Shown here: piece by piece, positions 1 through 7,448 of the stretch | Layout of the letters: each line of letters starts with the position of its first letter | Position numbering within the stretch: position 1 is the stretch's first letter | Assembly (NCBI GenBank): GCA_016934215.1 | Contig: JAFGTE010000023.1 | Location: 1-35,727, forward strand | Source: Candidatus Peregrinibacteria bacterium | GTDB lineage: Bacteria; Patescibacteriota; Gracilibacteria; UM-FILTER-43-11 | DNA: 35,727 nt | Direction: 5' to 3' | Notes under the pieces: generated by a model | Told to the model about the DNA's origin: nothing | The model's database searches: none | The model's input: only the letters and a program-made list of their open reading frames with translations | Made by a program: the position numbers and the translations under genes

Positions 1-972
1 AGCGAGCAAATAAACAGCTGGAAAGATGCCTTTGTGAAAAAACACGGAGATATCAATCTGGCTGTTTTAGATGCGGAAGAGATGCCACTGAATGAAATTA
101 TGGCAGCGGTAAACGCGGTTCCTTTTTTGGGAGAAAAAAGATTGATTTTCATTCATGGCCTTCCTGATAAACCAAGCGTCAAAAAAACTGATGAGCCGAC
201 TAAAAAGGATGAAAAGCGCGATGAGGAACTCAGGAAACTGGAAGCCGATCTGGATGAGGTTCCGGAATCCTCTGTAGTGGTTTTTGTGCAAAGCAATCCA
301 GATAAGCGCAAATCTTTTTATAAAAAGTTGAGTACCAAGGCAGAAGTGAAGGAATTTGAACCGCTGGGCGGGCAGGCACTGACGACCTGGATTCAGACGC
401 GGGTCCGGGAGAAAGGAGCTCGCATCGATCAATCGTCTGCAGAATACCTGGTGACGCTGACAGGGCAGGATTTATGGCGGCTGGCCCAGGAAATCGATAA
501 AATGACTGCGCATAGCCCAGGAGAGAGTATTAGTAAGCCGATTATCGATAAACTGGTCGTTCCCACGCTCGAAGCAAATGTCTTTCATTTGACTGACGCC
601 TTAGGCATTAAAGATCACCGCAGAGCCATCCAGCATTTGCATCGTAGTCTGGCAGCCGGCGAGAATCTTCGTCAGGTTTTTTATATGATTGTGCGACAGT
701 TTCGTTTGTTACTGCAGAGCAGTGGTTATAAAAGTGTGAATCCCAATGCCAATCCCACCGCTTTTGCGGCCGCCCTTAAGCTCCATCCTTTTGTAGCCAG
801 AAATACCATGGCTCAGCTGAAAAACTTTAGTGAGCGTGAATTAAAAGGGGCATATGAAAGACTGCTTGAAATTGATTTGGATTTAAAAACCAGTCGTATC
901 CGGGTGACGACAGATAATCAAGATGAATTAGCCCTCGCTATTGAGCGCTTTATTGTGCGATTCTGTTCTTAG
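1..972 (+). CDS. holA: DNA polymerase III delta subunit, 5'-truncated
   Basis: This is the clamp-loader delta subunit, which opens the sliding clamp and helps load it on primed DNA. The frame is open from the first base of the window, so the true start lies upstream; 323 codons are visible and little seems to be missing, since the family is about 330-345 residues. The visible N-terminal part follows the Rossmann-like AAA+ pattern of HolA, including the helix leading to the hydrophobic VPFLGEKRLIFIHG strand. A charged Lys/Glu-rich insertion follows (KKTDEPTKKDEKRDEEL). The C-terminal half contains the family-typical segment LEANVFHLTDALG and the collar-domain stretch QVFYMIVRQFRLLL. It ends convergently with the small DUF378-type gene, 21 bases away. 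I see no clear terminator hairpin between the two. Identification rests on sequence resemblance and is firm. Confidence 0.9.
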   Translation, partial: SEQINSWKDAFVKKHGDINLAVLDAEEMPLNEIMAAVNAVPFLGEKRLIFIHGLPDKPSVKKTDEPTKKDEKRDEELRKLEADLDEVPESSVVVFVQSNPDKRKSFYKKLSTKAEVKEFEPLGGQALTTWIQTRVREKGARIDQSSAEYLVTLTGQDLWRLAQEIDKMTAHSPGESISKPIIDKLVVPTLEANVFHLTDALGIKDHRRAIQHLHRSLAAGENLRQVFYMIVRQFRLLLQSSGYKSVNPNANPTAFAAALKLHPFVARNTMAQLKNFSERELKGAYERLLEIDLDLKTSRIRVTTDNQDELALAIERFIVRFCS

Positions 973-993
973 GAGGCTAAGAAACCGACAATA

Positions 994-1200
994 CTATTTT
1001 TTAGCTAAATGAGCGTAAGCTACCATGAGGCCGGAAATACCGACCAACAGATAGACGATATTTTCAATGGCTGGCCAGCTTCCCAGAAGCAAAGTGACCA
1101 AATTAAGATCGTTTCCTAAAAATCCGCCAAGGCCAACAAGACCCCAGTTGATGGCTCCGATTACGGCTAAAGCAAGGGCGACGCTTTTTAATTCTTTCAT
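994..1200 (-). CDS. DUF378 family small membrane protein
   Basis: A 68-residue protein with two hydrophobic segments (about 5-30 and 43-65). The N-terminal pattern AVIGAINWGLVGLGGF is characteristic of the DUF378 family, small two-helix membrane proteins of unknown function common in bacteria. The ATG start is supported by a well-placed promoter upstream. The start has no Shine-Dalgarno sequence. The gene is convergent with holA and divergent from the membrane protein starting at 1260. The family assignment is confident; no function is known. Confidence 0.85.
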   Translation of the reverse strand: MKELKSVALALAVIGAINWGLVGLGGFLGNDLNLVTLLLGSWPAIENIVYLLVGISGLMVAYAHLAKK

Positions 1201-1230
1201 ATTGTTTATTTTAGTTTATAAACTGTGTAG

Positions 1231-1259
1231 ATTATATAGTGGATTAAATGTTTTAACAA
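1231..1259 (-). promoter_or_regulatory. Sigma-70-type promoter for the DUF378 gene
   Basis: On the minus strand, TTGTTA (1259-1254) and TATAAT (1236-1231) are separated by 17 bases. The predicted transcript start is about 23 bases before the ATG. The -35 box abuts the start codon of the divergent gene, whose own weak -10 candidate (TATAGT, 1235-1240 on the plus strand) overlaps this -10, so the two promoters probably compete. Confidence 0.65.
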
Positions 1260-1544
1260 ATGAAAATTTACGGGAAAAAAGCAGAAGCTCTTTTTGATCA
1301 ATGGACACTTGGTCATGTCTTCTTTTTCTATCTGGTGACCAAGTTATTTTTGGTGGATATGATGTTTGAGAGGGCAATTTTGATTTTAATTGGTCTTGGT
1401 TATATCTGGGAGTTTATTGAGCGAATTTTGGAGAACTGGGATCATAGTAAACGCTTCTTTAAAGAAAAAGAGGGCTGGCTCAATCGCTATATTGGGGACA
1501 TTCTGGCAGATATGGCTGGTTTTTTACTGGCCTGGTTTGTCTGA
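1260..1544 (+). CDS. Small membrane protein, unknown function
   Basis: A 94-residue protein with a short basic N-terminus, two closely spaced hydrophobic segments (about 18-50) and a third C-terminal one (about 76-94). It carries the charged motif YIGDILADMAGF just before the last helix. Asp-containing motifs of this kind occur in VanZ-like and DUF2585-like membrane proteins, but the match is too loose to name a family. It is expressed divergently from the DUF378 gene, and its last 21 bases overlap the end of the convergent 447-aa gene. There is no Shine-Dalgarno sequence. Composition looks like real membrane protein coding; function unknown. Confidence 0.65.
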   Translation: MKIYGKKAEALFDQWTLGHVFFFYLVTKLFLVDMMFERAILILIGLGYIWEFIERILENWDHSKRFFKEKEGWLNRYIGDILADMAGFLLAWFV

Positions 1545-2867
1545 GTTTCTTGTTCCAGGCACGACTTCTTCAAGCAGTTCACCTGCCTCTTTCTTGTTGT
1601 CGCCATATTTCCTGAGATGGCGCTGATGAACTTTTACGTAGGCAAAGGCTACTTCTTTGCTGCGTCTGCTTCCTGTTTCACTGTTTCTGATAGCTTCTTC
1701 CAGATTATTTAAGAATTCGGTTTTTATCCTAAAATCACTGTTTTCATAGTCGCTTATTTCAACCACTGTTTTTTCTCTGGCTTCTTTTAATGCTTCGCAT
1801 AAAATGGGCGGCCCGCTGGCGCAGATTTGAGCCATGTATTTATCAAGACCGGGATTTTCAGCCAGACCGTATTTCTTTTTAGGGATGTTATCCATGCTGG
1901 ACCTTGCCTTGCTCACCGGATTGTTTGAGGCACTGGCAGCGATTACGTCATCAACTTCTTTTTTTCCATAATAAAGTCCGGCTGCAGTGCCGCCGCCAAC
2001 TGCAAACATTCCCAATGCCACTAAAACAAATAGTCTTACATCGTGCGTGGTCCATTTTTTTTGGGCTTCCAGGTTTGGAGGTGCTTCGACTGAAGCAGGC
2101 TCCACGGACAGCTCTGCTTCGGGAGCTATCAGAGGCTCAGGTCTGCTTGGCTCAGCGTCTTCCAGGAGTTCTAAGGGATGGAAATCATCCGGTAATTGGG
2201 CATCCGCTTCTGCCTGCACAGTTGGAACAAATTGTCCTGTTGAAAATAAAGGCTGACTGCCCTTACCGGTTTTCGGAGTCTTAAAACCGGCAAATAATCT
2301 GGAGATGCTAAAAGGTTTTGCAGGAACGACCGGCTGCCCCTGTTTTGTGGGTAGTTCATTTTTAACATCCGGCGGAAGTTGATCAAAATTAAATTCTGCG
2401 GTTTTTCTGTCTTCTGCTGAATTATCTGCCGTTTCTACAACACCGCTTTGCTGCATGGTGGGGGTTTCACTTGGGTAGGCAGGTAAGGGTTGGATGGGCG
2501 TCTCCCGATCAGCTCCTGCTAGAGCGCTTAAGGCGTTTTCCATGATTGCTCTGTATTCCTGAAATACCCCTTTTTCTTTAGCAACTGTTTCTAAAGCTTT
2601 CAGTACGGGTATATGTTTGATTTTAAAATGGTTTGCCGCCTCCTCACCTTGTGCTGCTGCTTCGATGGCCATATTAGAAAACCAGGCGAGACATTGTTCG
2701 AGCATTTCGAGAACTTCCGTTTTGCTGAAGCTTTCTGAAGAAAGCCTGCCCAGGGCGTCAGTAACGATCCTGAGGGGATCAAGAGAACTACGCTGTGATC
2801 TTGGTGCCGTTTCGCTGCTGACAGCGCCAGAATCGGGTCCGGTTCCTGTTTCGGGGGCTTTTTTCAT
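1524..2867 (-). CDS. Single-pass membrane protein, unknown function
   Basis: A 447-residue protein I do not recognise. Residues 1-30 are Ser/Pro-rich and probably disordered. Residues 30-120 are helical with regularly spaced hydrophobics. Residues 120-270 are low-complexity, rich in Pro, Glu and Ala. One transmembrane helix follows at about 278-300 (VRLFVLVALGMFAVGGG). The C-terminal domain of about 145 residues is predominantly helical, contains two cysteines (ICASGPPILCEALKEAREK) and is charged near the end. There is no signal peptide, so a cytoplasmic N-terminal half and external C-terminal domain are likely. An AT-rich region with a TTGACT box precedes the ATG; no Shine-Dalgarno sequence. 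It lies downstream of the DedA-UppP gene on the same strand (74-bp gap) and may be cotranscribed. Confidence 0.7.
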   Translation of the reverse strand: MKKAPETGTGPDSGAVSSETAPRSQRSSLDPLRIVTDALGRLSSESFSKTEVLEMLEQCLAWFSNMAIEAAAQGEEAANHFKIKHIPVLKALETVAKEKGVFQEYRAIMENALSALAGADRETPIQPLPAYPSETPTMQQSGVVETADNSAEDRKTAEFNFDQLPPDVKNELPTKQGQPVVPAKPFSISRLFAGFKTPKTGKGSQPLFSTGQFVPTVQAEADAQLPDDFHPLELLEDAEPSRPEPLIAPEAELSVEPASVEAPPNLEAQKKWTTHDVRLFVLVALGMFAVGGGTAAGLYYGKKEVDDVIAASASNNPVSKARSSMDNIPKKKYGLAENPGLDKYMAQICASGPPILCEALKEAREKTVVEISDYENSDFRIKTEFLNNLEEAIRNSETGSRRSKEVAFAYVKVHQRHLRKYGDNKKEAGELLEEVVPGTRNSDKPGQ

Positions 2868-2941
2868 TAGGAAAAGAATCTACTTAAAATCAAAGTATAT
2901 ATTAAGGTATATTTATACAAAAAGTCAAGTTTTTTTGAATT

Positions 2942-4216
2942 TCAGAAAAAACTCAGAATAACGGTTCCCATCAGAATCAAGTAGACCGCGAAGGCGTGCA
3001 TAGTGTGTTTCTGGAGGTATTTGAGCAGCAGGTATATAGCCAGAAAGCTGGTAACAAAAGAAGTGAGCGTGCCCAGCACAATATATTGAGTGTGTGGCAA
3101 TGGGGGGCCGCTTTGAAGTGATATTAATGCGTATACATTAGCCGCCAGAATAGCGATTCCTCCCAGCATGAAACTAAAACGTGCCGCGACTTCACGTTTT
3201 AAACCAAGACCGGCTCCTGTCGCAATTGTTATTCCTGCCCGGGAGATGCCTGGAATCAAGGCCAGTGCCTGCGCCATGCCGATCCATATACTTTTTTTAA
3301 GTCCCACTGATTCTGTATGGCTCTTTTTACCTTTCCAGGCGGCGTAAAAATAGAAAAGACCGATCAGAATGAAAAAGATAGCGACGGAATTCAGTGTGCG
3401 CATATTATCAGAAATGTAGCTGCCAAAAATGAGTCCGACAATGATGGCAGGAATGGTTCCGATAATCAATTTGAAGGCCATGCTTTGTATGTTCAGGTGG
3501 AAATTTCTGATCATCAGCCAGAGTTCTTTAAACACACAAAACCAGTCCTTCCAGAAGTAAATCAAAATTGCAGCCAGTGAACCGCCGTGCAAGAAGATGT
3601 CAAAAGTAATGAGCTCGCTGGCCGGAATCGGCACTTTTAAGAAATGTTCCATCAGAACCAGATGACCTGAACTGGAAATAGGCAAAAATTCGGTAATGCC
3701 CTGGAGCCCTCCCAGAACAAGTGCACTGGTGTCAGCGGCCATGTCGAATTTCATTTCAAAAAGCTTAGCTCCTGCATAGGCGGTGAGCATATAACGGGGC
3801 ATGCGACCAATAAATGCACCCAGCATAAAACGCCCGAAAGGCATTTCAAAAATTCCGGCAGTCCAGGTGACGACTTTAAATGGAATTGGAGTAAGTCCTG
3901 CCAGAATTACCCCCCAAATACCCCATTTTCTGATATAAGTTTCACCTTTAGCTACTTTGTTTTTGCCGACCAGCCACTCCAGAGCGGGATGGCCAAGCCA
4001 TTTGCCCAGAGTGTAACCAATTGCAGCACCCAGCATCGTCGCTACGAATACCAGCATCATCAGCGTGTTATAGGTAAGCCCATGATCGATGGCAAATCCC
4101 AAAAAAACGTCCACGGGAACCGGGAAAATAAACTGTTCCATAGCGGTTAGAAGGAACATTCCCAGATAGCCGTACTGCTGAATGACCGACTCGACAAGGA
4201 CCATCAGAGTTTCCAT
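2942..4216 (-). CDS. uppP: DedA/YqaA-type (VTT) domain fused to undecaprenyl-diphosphatase UppP
   Basis: One uninterrupted 424-residue frame holds two membrane enzyme families. Residues 1-155 are a VTT/SNARE-associated domain of the YqaA/DedA type: an acidic residue before a Pro-rich re-entrant segment (E27, then FPVPVDVF), a second half LTPIPFKVVTWTAG, and the paired arginines of GRMPRY (R138, R141). Residues 165-424 are a complete UppP/BacA: motif 1 Q172-x3-E176 followed by FLPISSSGHL (H185), and motif 2 PGISRAG with R326, matching the known catalytic Glu, His and Arg. UppP dephosphorylates C55-PP to C55-P at the outer membrane face; VTT-family proteins have been reported to return C55-P inward. 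Internal ATGs at residues 155 and 159 (3742) could also yield free UppP. It lies 13 bp downstream of the CNNM gene. Confidence 0.93.
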   Translation of the reverse strand: METLMVLVESVIQQYGYLGMFLLTAMEQFIFPVPVDVFLGFAIDHGLTYNTLMMLVFVATMLGAAIGYTLGKWLGHPALEWLVGKNKVAKGETYIRKWGIWGVILAGLTPIPFKVVTWTAGIFEMPFGRFMLGAFIGRMPRYMLTAYAGAKLFEMKFDMAADTSALVLGGLQGITEFLPISSSGHLVLMEHFLKVPIPASELITFDIFLHGGSLAAILIYFWKDWFCVFKELWLMIRNFHLNIQSMAFKLIIGTIPAIIVGLIFGSYISDNMRTLNSVAIFFILIGLFYFYAAWKGKKSHTESVGLKKSIWIGMAQALALIPGISRAGITIATGAGLGLKREVAARFSFMLGGIAILAANVYALISLQSGPPLPHTQYIVLGTLTSFVTSFLAIYLLLKYLQKHTMHAFAVYLILMGTVILSFF

Positions 4217-4229
4217 CAGGATTTTAGAG

Positions 4230-5465
4230 TTATAGTTTAGTAATCAGCACTTCCTCGATCTTCTTTTTACTCATCGTTTTTACCTGAAACTCTACTTTGC
4301 CATATACAATCTTTTCACCCAAATGGGGAAAGCCCTGAAGTTTTTCCAAAATCAACAGGCTGATGGTTTGATGTTCCGGGTAACTCAGTTCGATGCCAAG
4401 GGCTTCATTGATTTCTTCAATCGTTGCTTCGCCCGTGGCCAGCCATTCATTTTTACCGATAGGAGTCACCCGGTTTTTTTCCTGATCGCTTTCGTCGACA
4501 ATGTCACCTACAATTTCTTCCAAAATATCTTCCAGAGTTACCAGGCCTACCGTATGACCCCGTTCATCCACCACAATCGCAATATGCTGGCGGCGTTTCT
4601 GGAATTCCCGGAACAGCTTAGCGATGGCTTTTGTTTTAGGCACGACAATCGGGGAGAGGAAATGGAAGTCGGAGAGTTTTTCGATGGGTTTTTCAGTGTT
4701 CGTGATCTTAAGAATATCATGTACGGTGAGGATTCCCAGGATATTATCCAAATTCCCTTTATATATGGGGATTCTGGAGTGGGAATGAGTAGTGAAGAAC
4801 TGACGGGCATCTGTAACAGAACTATCAATATTCAGACATTCGATGTCGGAGCGGGAGGTCATGATTTCTTCCACTCTGGTGTCAGTGAATTCCAGCACAT
4901 TTTCGATCATTTCCTGTTCGTGTTCTTCGATGACGCCTTCTTTGGTTCCGATATCGACCATGGTCAGGAATTCTTCTTCACTCATGGATCTGATGGGGCT
5001 TTCTGCTTTCAGCAGTATCATCAGACCATGAATAAATTTTTCCAACAGCCAGATGATGGGGAAAATAATGTAAGTCAGCCATAAAAGAGGGTTGGCCATC
5101 GTTCTGGCGAAGCCCTCGGCATATTTTTGAGCAAAGGTTTTAGGGGCGATTTCTCCAAAGACCAGAATAATGAAAGTAAGTGCTCCTGTGACTATTCCCA
5201 GTGCGTTGTTTCCGAACACTCTGATGCCCCAAATGGTGGCTACAACTGTAGCAAGGATATTCACCAGGTTGTTGCCGATCAGAATGGTAATGAGTAATCT
5301 TTCCGGTTTTTGCTTTAGTTTAAAAACAGCTTTTGCTCCAAACCGATGATCGGTTTTCAGCATTTTGGTTTTAGCTGGAGAAAGGCTGGTTAGGGCGATT
5401 TCCGCTCCAGAGAAGGCTCCTGAAATAATTACCAGTATGAGCAGGAGCACTAAGTCAGTATCCAC
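4230..5465 (-). CDS. CNNM/CorC-type hemolysin-family transporter (DUF21, CBS pair, CorC_HlyC)
   Basis: A 411-residue membrane protein with the standard architecture of this family. The N-terminal DUF21/CNNM transmembrane domain (about 1-180) carries GNNLVNILATVVAT and the conserved FGEIAPKTFAQKYAE. Two CBS domains follow (about 200-320; TSRSDIECLNID and VDERGHTVGLVTLEDILEEIVGDI). The C-terminal CorC_HlyC domain occupies about 335-411. Members of the family export or regulate Mg2+ or related cations; the actual ion here is inferred. Translation starts with GTG, with an extended -10 promoter upstream and no Shine-Dalgarno sequence. It is the first gene of a two-gene unit with the DedA-UppP fusion, and is divergent from argS. 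Confidence 0.92.
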   Translation of the reverse strand: MDTDLVLLLILVIISGAFSGAEIALTSLSPAKTKMLKTDHRFGAKAVFKLKQKPERLLITILIGNNLVNILATVVATIWGIRVFGNNALGIVTGALTFIILVFGEIAPKTFAQKYAEGFARTMANPLLWLTYIIFPIIWLLEKFIHGLMILLKAESPIRSMSEEEFLTMVDIGTKEGVIEEHEQEMIENVLEFTDTRVEEIMTSRSDIECLNIDSSVTDARQFFTTHSHSRIPIYKGNLDNILGILTVHDILKITNTEKPIEKLSDFHFLSPIVVPKTKAIAKLFREFQKRRQHIAIVVDERGHTVGLVTLEDILEEIVGDIVDESDQEKNRVTPIGKNEWLATGEATIEEINEALGIELSYPEHQTISLLILEKLQGFPHLGEKIVYGKVEFQVKTMSKKKIEEVLITKL

Positions 5466-5493
5466 GTTCGTTTTCTTTTATTAAGTGCTTTTT

Positions 5494-5521
5494 AGTATAT
5501 CAAATTGAGGCGGGCAGGCAA
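5494..5521 (-). promoter_or_regulatory. Extended -10 promoter for the CNNM-uppP unit
   Basis: On the minus strand, TTGCCT (5521-5516), a 16-base spacer, then TATACT (5499-5494). The -10 is preceded by TGA, which gives an extended TGn motif. The predicted 5' leader before the GTG is about 20 bases. Confidence 0.6.
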
Positions 5522-5528
5522 GAAATGT

Positions 5529-5557
5529 TTGAGAAAAATGCTTTGAAAAGGTACCAT
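5529..5557 (+). promoter_or_regulatory. Putative argS promoter giving a leaderless transcript
   Basis: TTGAGA (5529-5534) and TACCAT (5552-5557) with a 17-base spacer. Only 7 bases separate the -10 from the ATG at 5565, so transcription would start at or next to the start codon. Confidence 0.45.
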
Positions 5558-5564
5558 ATCGCTG

Positions 5565-7292
5565 ATGAAAGAACGAAATTTAGATGTCATCAAAGGAATT
5601 CTTCATGAGGCGGTCAGAAAAGCCGGTTTTGAGGTGGATAAGGACCATCTCCATGTGGAAAAAACCAGAGATGCTCAGTTTGGAGATTTTTCGACCAATG
5701 TGGCGATGCTTCTTTCGGGCAGGGCCGGGCGCAGGCCGCTTCATGTAGCCGAAGAAATTGCAGGACAGATTGATTCAAAAATTTTTGCGAAAGTGGAGAT
5801 GGCAAATCCCGGTTTTATCAACCTCTGGCTTGAACAAAAATTTTATACAGAACAGGCTGAATTATGGCTTGATGACTTTGATAAATATTTAAAAGAATCC
5901 TTTGCTCTTTCTGAAAAAAGGAAGGCTGTTATCGATTATTCTCATCCCAACATCGCTAAACCCATGGGGGTCCATCATCTTTTATCCACAGTGATTGGAG
6001 ACAGTGTTAAAAAAATCTATCAGCGCTATGGCTGGGAGGTGATTTCTGATAATTTTATCGGAGATATGGGTACGCAATTCGGTAAACTCATGGCGGCCAT
6101 CAAGAAGTGGGGGAATATGGATGACATTGAAAAAGATCCGATTCCTGCTTTGCAGAAGCTTTATGTACAATTTCATATCGAAGCTGATAAAGATGTGGAA
6201 CTGGATGATGAAGGACGAGCCGAGTACAAAAAATTCGAAGAAGGTGATAAGGAATCACGCAAACTCTGGAAGAAAATTGTGCAGTGGAGCCTTCTTGATA
6301 TGCAGCAGATTTACGATCGTCTGGGGGTGAGCTTTGATCATATGAACGGAGAAAGTTTTTATGAAGACAAGATGAAGTCTATTTTAGATGATGGCCGAAA
6401 GAAGGGGGTGATTGTGAATGGTGATGGCGGTTCCTGGATCATTATGCCTGATGAACCGGAAGATGTACCGGTACTGGTCCGGAAATCCGATGGGGCGACA
6501 CTGTACGCTACGCGCGATCTGGCTCGCATAAAATACTGGGAAGATGAGTGGTCGCCTAATTTAATGTTAAACGTAGTGGATGTTGCTCAGTCTTTCTACT
6601 TCAATCAGCTTTTTTTTGCGCAGCGAAAACTGGGGCTTACCGCGGCCCGGAACGTGCATATTGCCTTTGGCCGTATGCAGTTTGCCGACAGTAAGATGAG
6701 CACACGAACAGGAAATATTCTGCTTCTTACTGATCTTTTAGATGAATCGGAGAAGCGGGCGCTGGAGCTCATTAATGAAAAAGGTGTTGATCTTTCTGAA
6801 GAAGAACGCCGGGAACTGGCCCGTATTATGGGAATCGGCAGCATTAAATACAACATTCTGCATCAGGCGCGTACCACCAATATCACTTTCGACTGGAACC
6901 GTATGCTGACTTTTGAAGGAAATAGTGCCCCGTATTTAATGTATACGATTGCCCGGGCTAAGTCGGTGCTTCGCAAAGCCGATTTAAAGCCCAAAGATTG
7001 CCGTAAATATGACCTGAAACTGGATCTGGAAATCGAAAAGAAGCTGATGATCCAGCTGATGATGTATCCGGACACGATCCGGCGGGCCGCTGAGGAATTC
7101 AAGCCGAACCATGTTGCCAATTATCTTTACGAACTGGCTCAGGACTTCAATTCTTTCTATAACGGCAATTCCATTCTGCAGGCGGAATCGAAGGAGCTCA
7201 AAAAGTCCCGTTTAATGCTTACAGCACTGGTTATCCAGATAATGAGTGACGGGTTTAAACTTCTTGGACTGGAGGTACCTGAAAAGATGTGA
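5565..7292 (+). CDS. argS: Arginyl-tRNA synthetase
   Basis: Class I synthetase that charges tRNA-Arg with arginine in the cytoplasm. The 575 residues cover the whole family: an N-terminal tRNA-recognition (Add-1) domain (about 1-95, with FGDFSTNVAM), the catalytic Rossmann domain, and a C-terminal DALR anticodon-binding domain (about 450-575, ending SDGFKLLGLEVPEKM). The HIGH region reads SHPNIAKPMGVHHLLST (126-142), so the signature is GVHH instead of the usual HVGH/GIGH, and the following conserved Arg is Leu. The KMSKS-like loop is ADSKMSTRTGN. It has no Shine-Dalgarno sequence and its promoter sits right against the ATG. tRNA-Phe follows 65 bases downstream. The frame is intact, so I treat the HIGH variant as real divergence. 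Confidence 0.95.
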   Translation: MKERNLDVIKGILHEAVRKAGFEVDKDHLHVEKTRDAQFGDFSTNVAMLLSGRAGRRPLHVAEEIAGQIDSKIFAKVEMANPGFINLWLEQKFYTEQAELWLDDFDKYLKESFALSEKRKAVIDYSHPNIAKPMGVHHLLSTVIGDSVKKIYQRYGWEVISDNFIGDMGTQFGKLMAAIKKWGNMDDIEKDPIPALQKLYVQFHIEADKDVELDDEGRAEYKKFEEGDKESRKLWKKIVQWSLLDMQQIYDRLGVSFDHMNGESFYEDKMKSILDDGRKKGVIVNGDGGSWIIMPDEPEDVPVLVRKSDGATLYATRDLARIKYWEDEWSPNLMLNVVDVAQSFYFNQLFFAQRKLGLTAARNVHIAFGRMQFADSKMSTRTGNILLLTDLLDESEKRALELINEKGVDLSEEERRELARIMGIGSIKYNILHQARTTNITFDWNRMLTFEGNSAPYLMYTIARAKSVLRKADLKPKDCRKYDLKLDLEIEKKLMIQLMMYPDTIRRAAEEFKPNHVANYLYELAQDFNSFYNGNSILQAESKELKKSRLMLTALVIQIMSDGFKLLGLEVPEKM

Positions 7293-7304
7293 TAATATTC
7301 CGCC

Positions 7305-7319
7305 GTGGCCTGGTCGCTG
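7305..7319 (+). repeat. Partial copy of the tRNA-Phe 5' end
   Basis: Bases 7305-7319 match 7356-7370 at 13 of 15 positions (shared core GTGGCCTGGT, then GCT). The second copy is the 5' flank, acceptor strand and D-stem start of tRNA-Phe. No remainder of a tRNA follows the first copy, so it is a remnant or a chance short repeat in the argS/tRNA spacer. Confidence 0.4.
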
Positions 7320-7357
7320 GGCCTCAAACTTCAAGCGACAATTAAATTCGTTTTAGT

Positions 7358-7432
7358 GGCCTGGTAGCTCAGTGGTAGAGCGAAGGACTGAAAATCCTTG
7401 CGTCGGTGGTTCAATTCCGCCCCGGGCCACCA
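7358..7432 (+). tRNA. tRNA-Phe (GAA)
   Basis: A complete 75-nt cloverleaf. The acceptor stem GGCCTGG pairs with CCGGGCC (one G-U). The D arm is GCTC/GAGC. The anticodon stem AAGGA/TCCTT encloses loop CTGAAAA, which gives anticodon GAA. The T arm is GGTGG-TTCAATT-CCGCC. Discriminator A and the CCA end are encoded. A run of six T follows directly and may help stop transcription. There is no intron. Confidence 0.96.
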
Positions 7433-7448
7433 TTTTTTGGCTCTTAAA

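Noticed and set aside
4323-5084. A 253-codon open frame antisense to the CNNM gene
   Set aside because: It lies wholly within a clear DUF21/CBS/CorC gene on the other strand, is Phe-rich in the manner of antisense frames, and resembles no family.
7398-7448. An upstream TTG start for the MATE gene
   Set aside because: It lies inside tRNA-Phe; the ATG at 7449 matches the family start.
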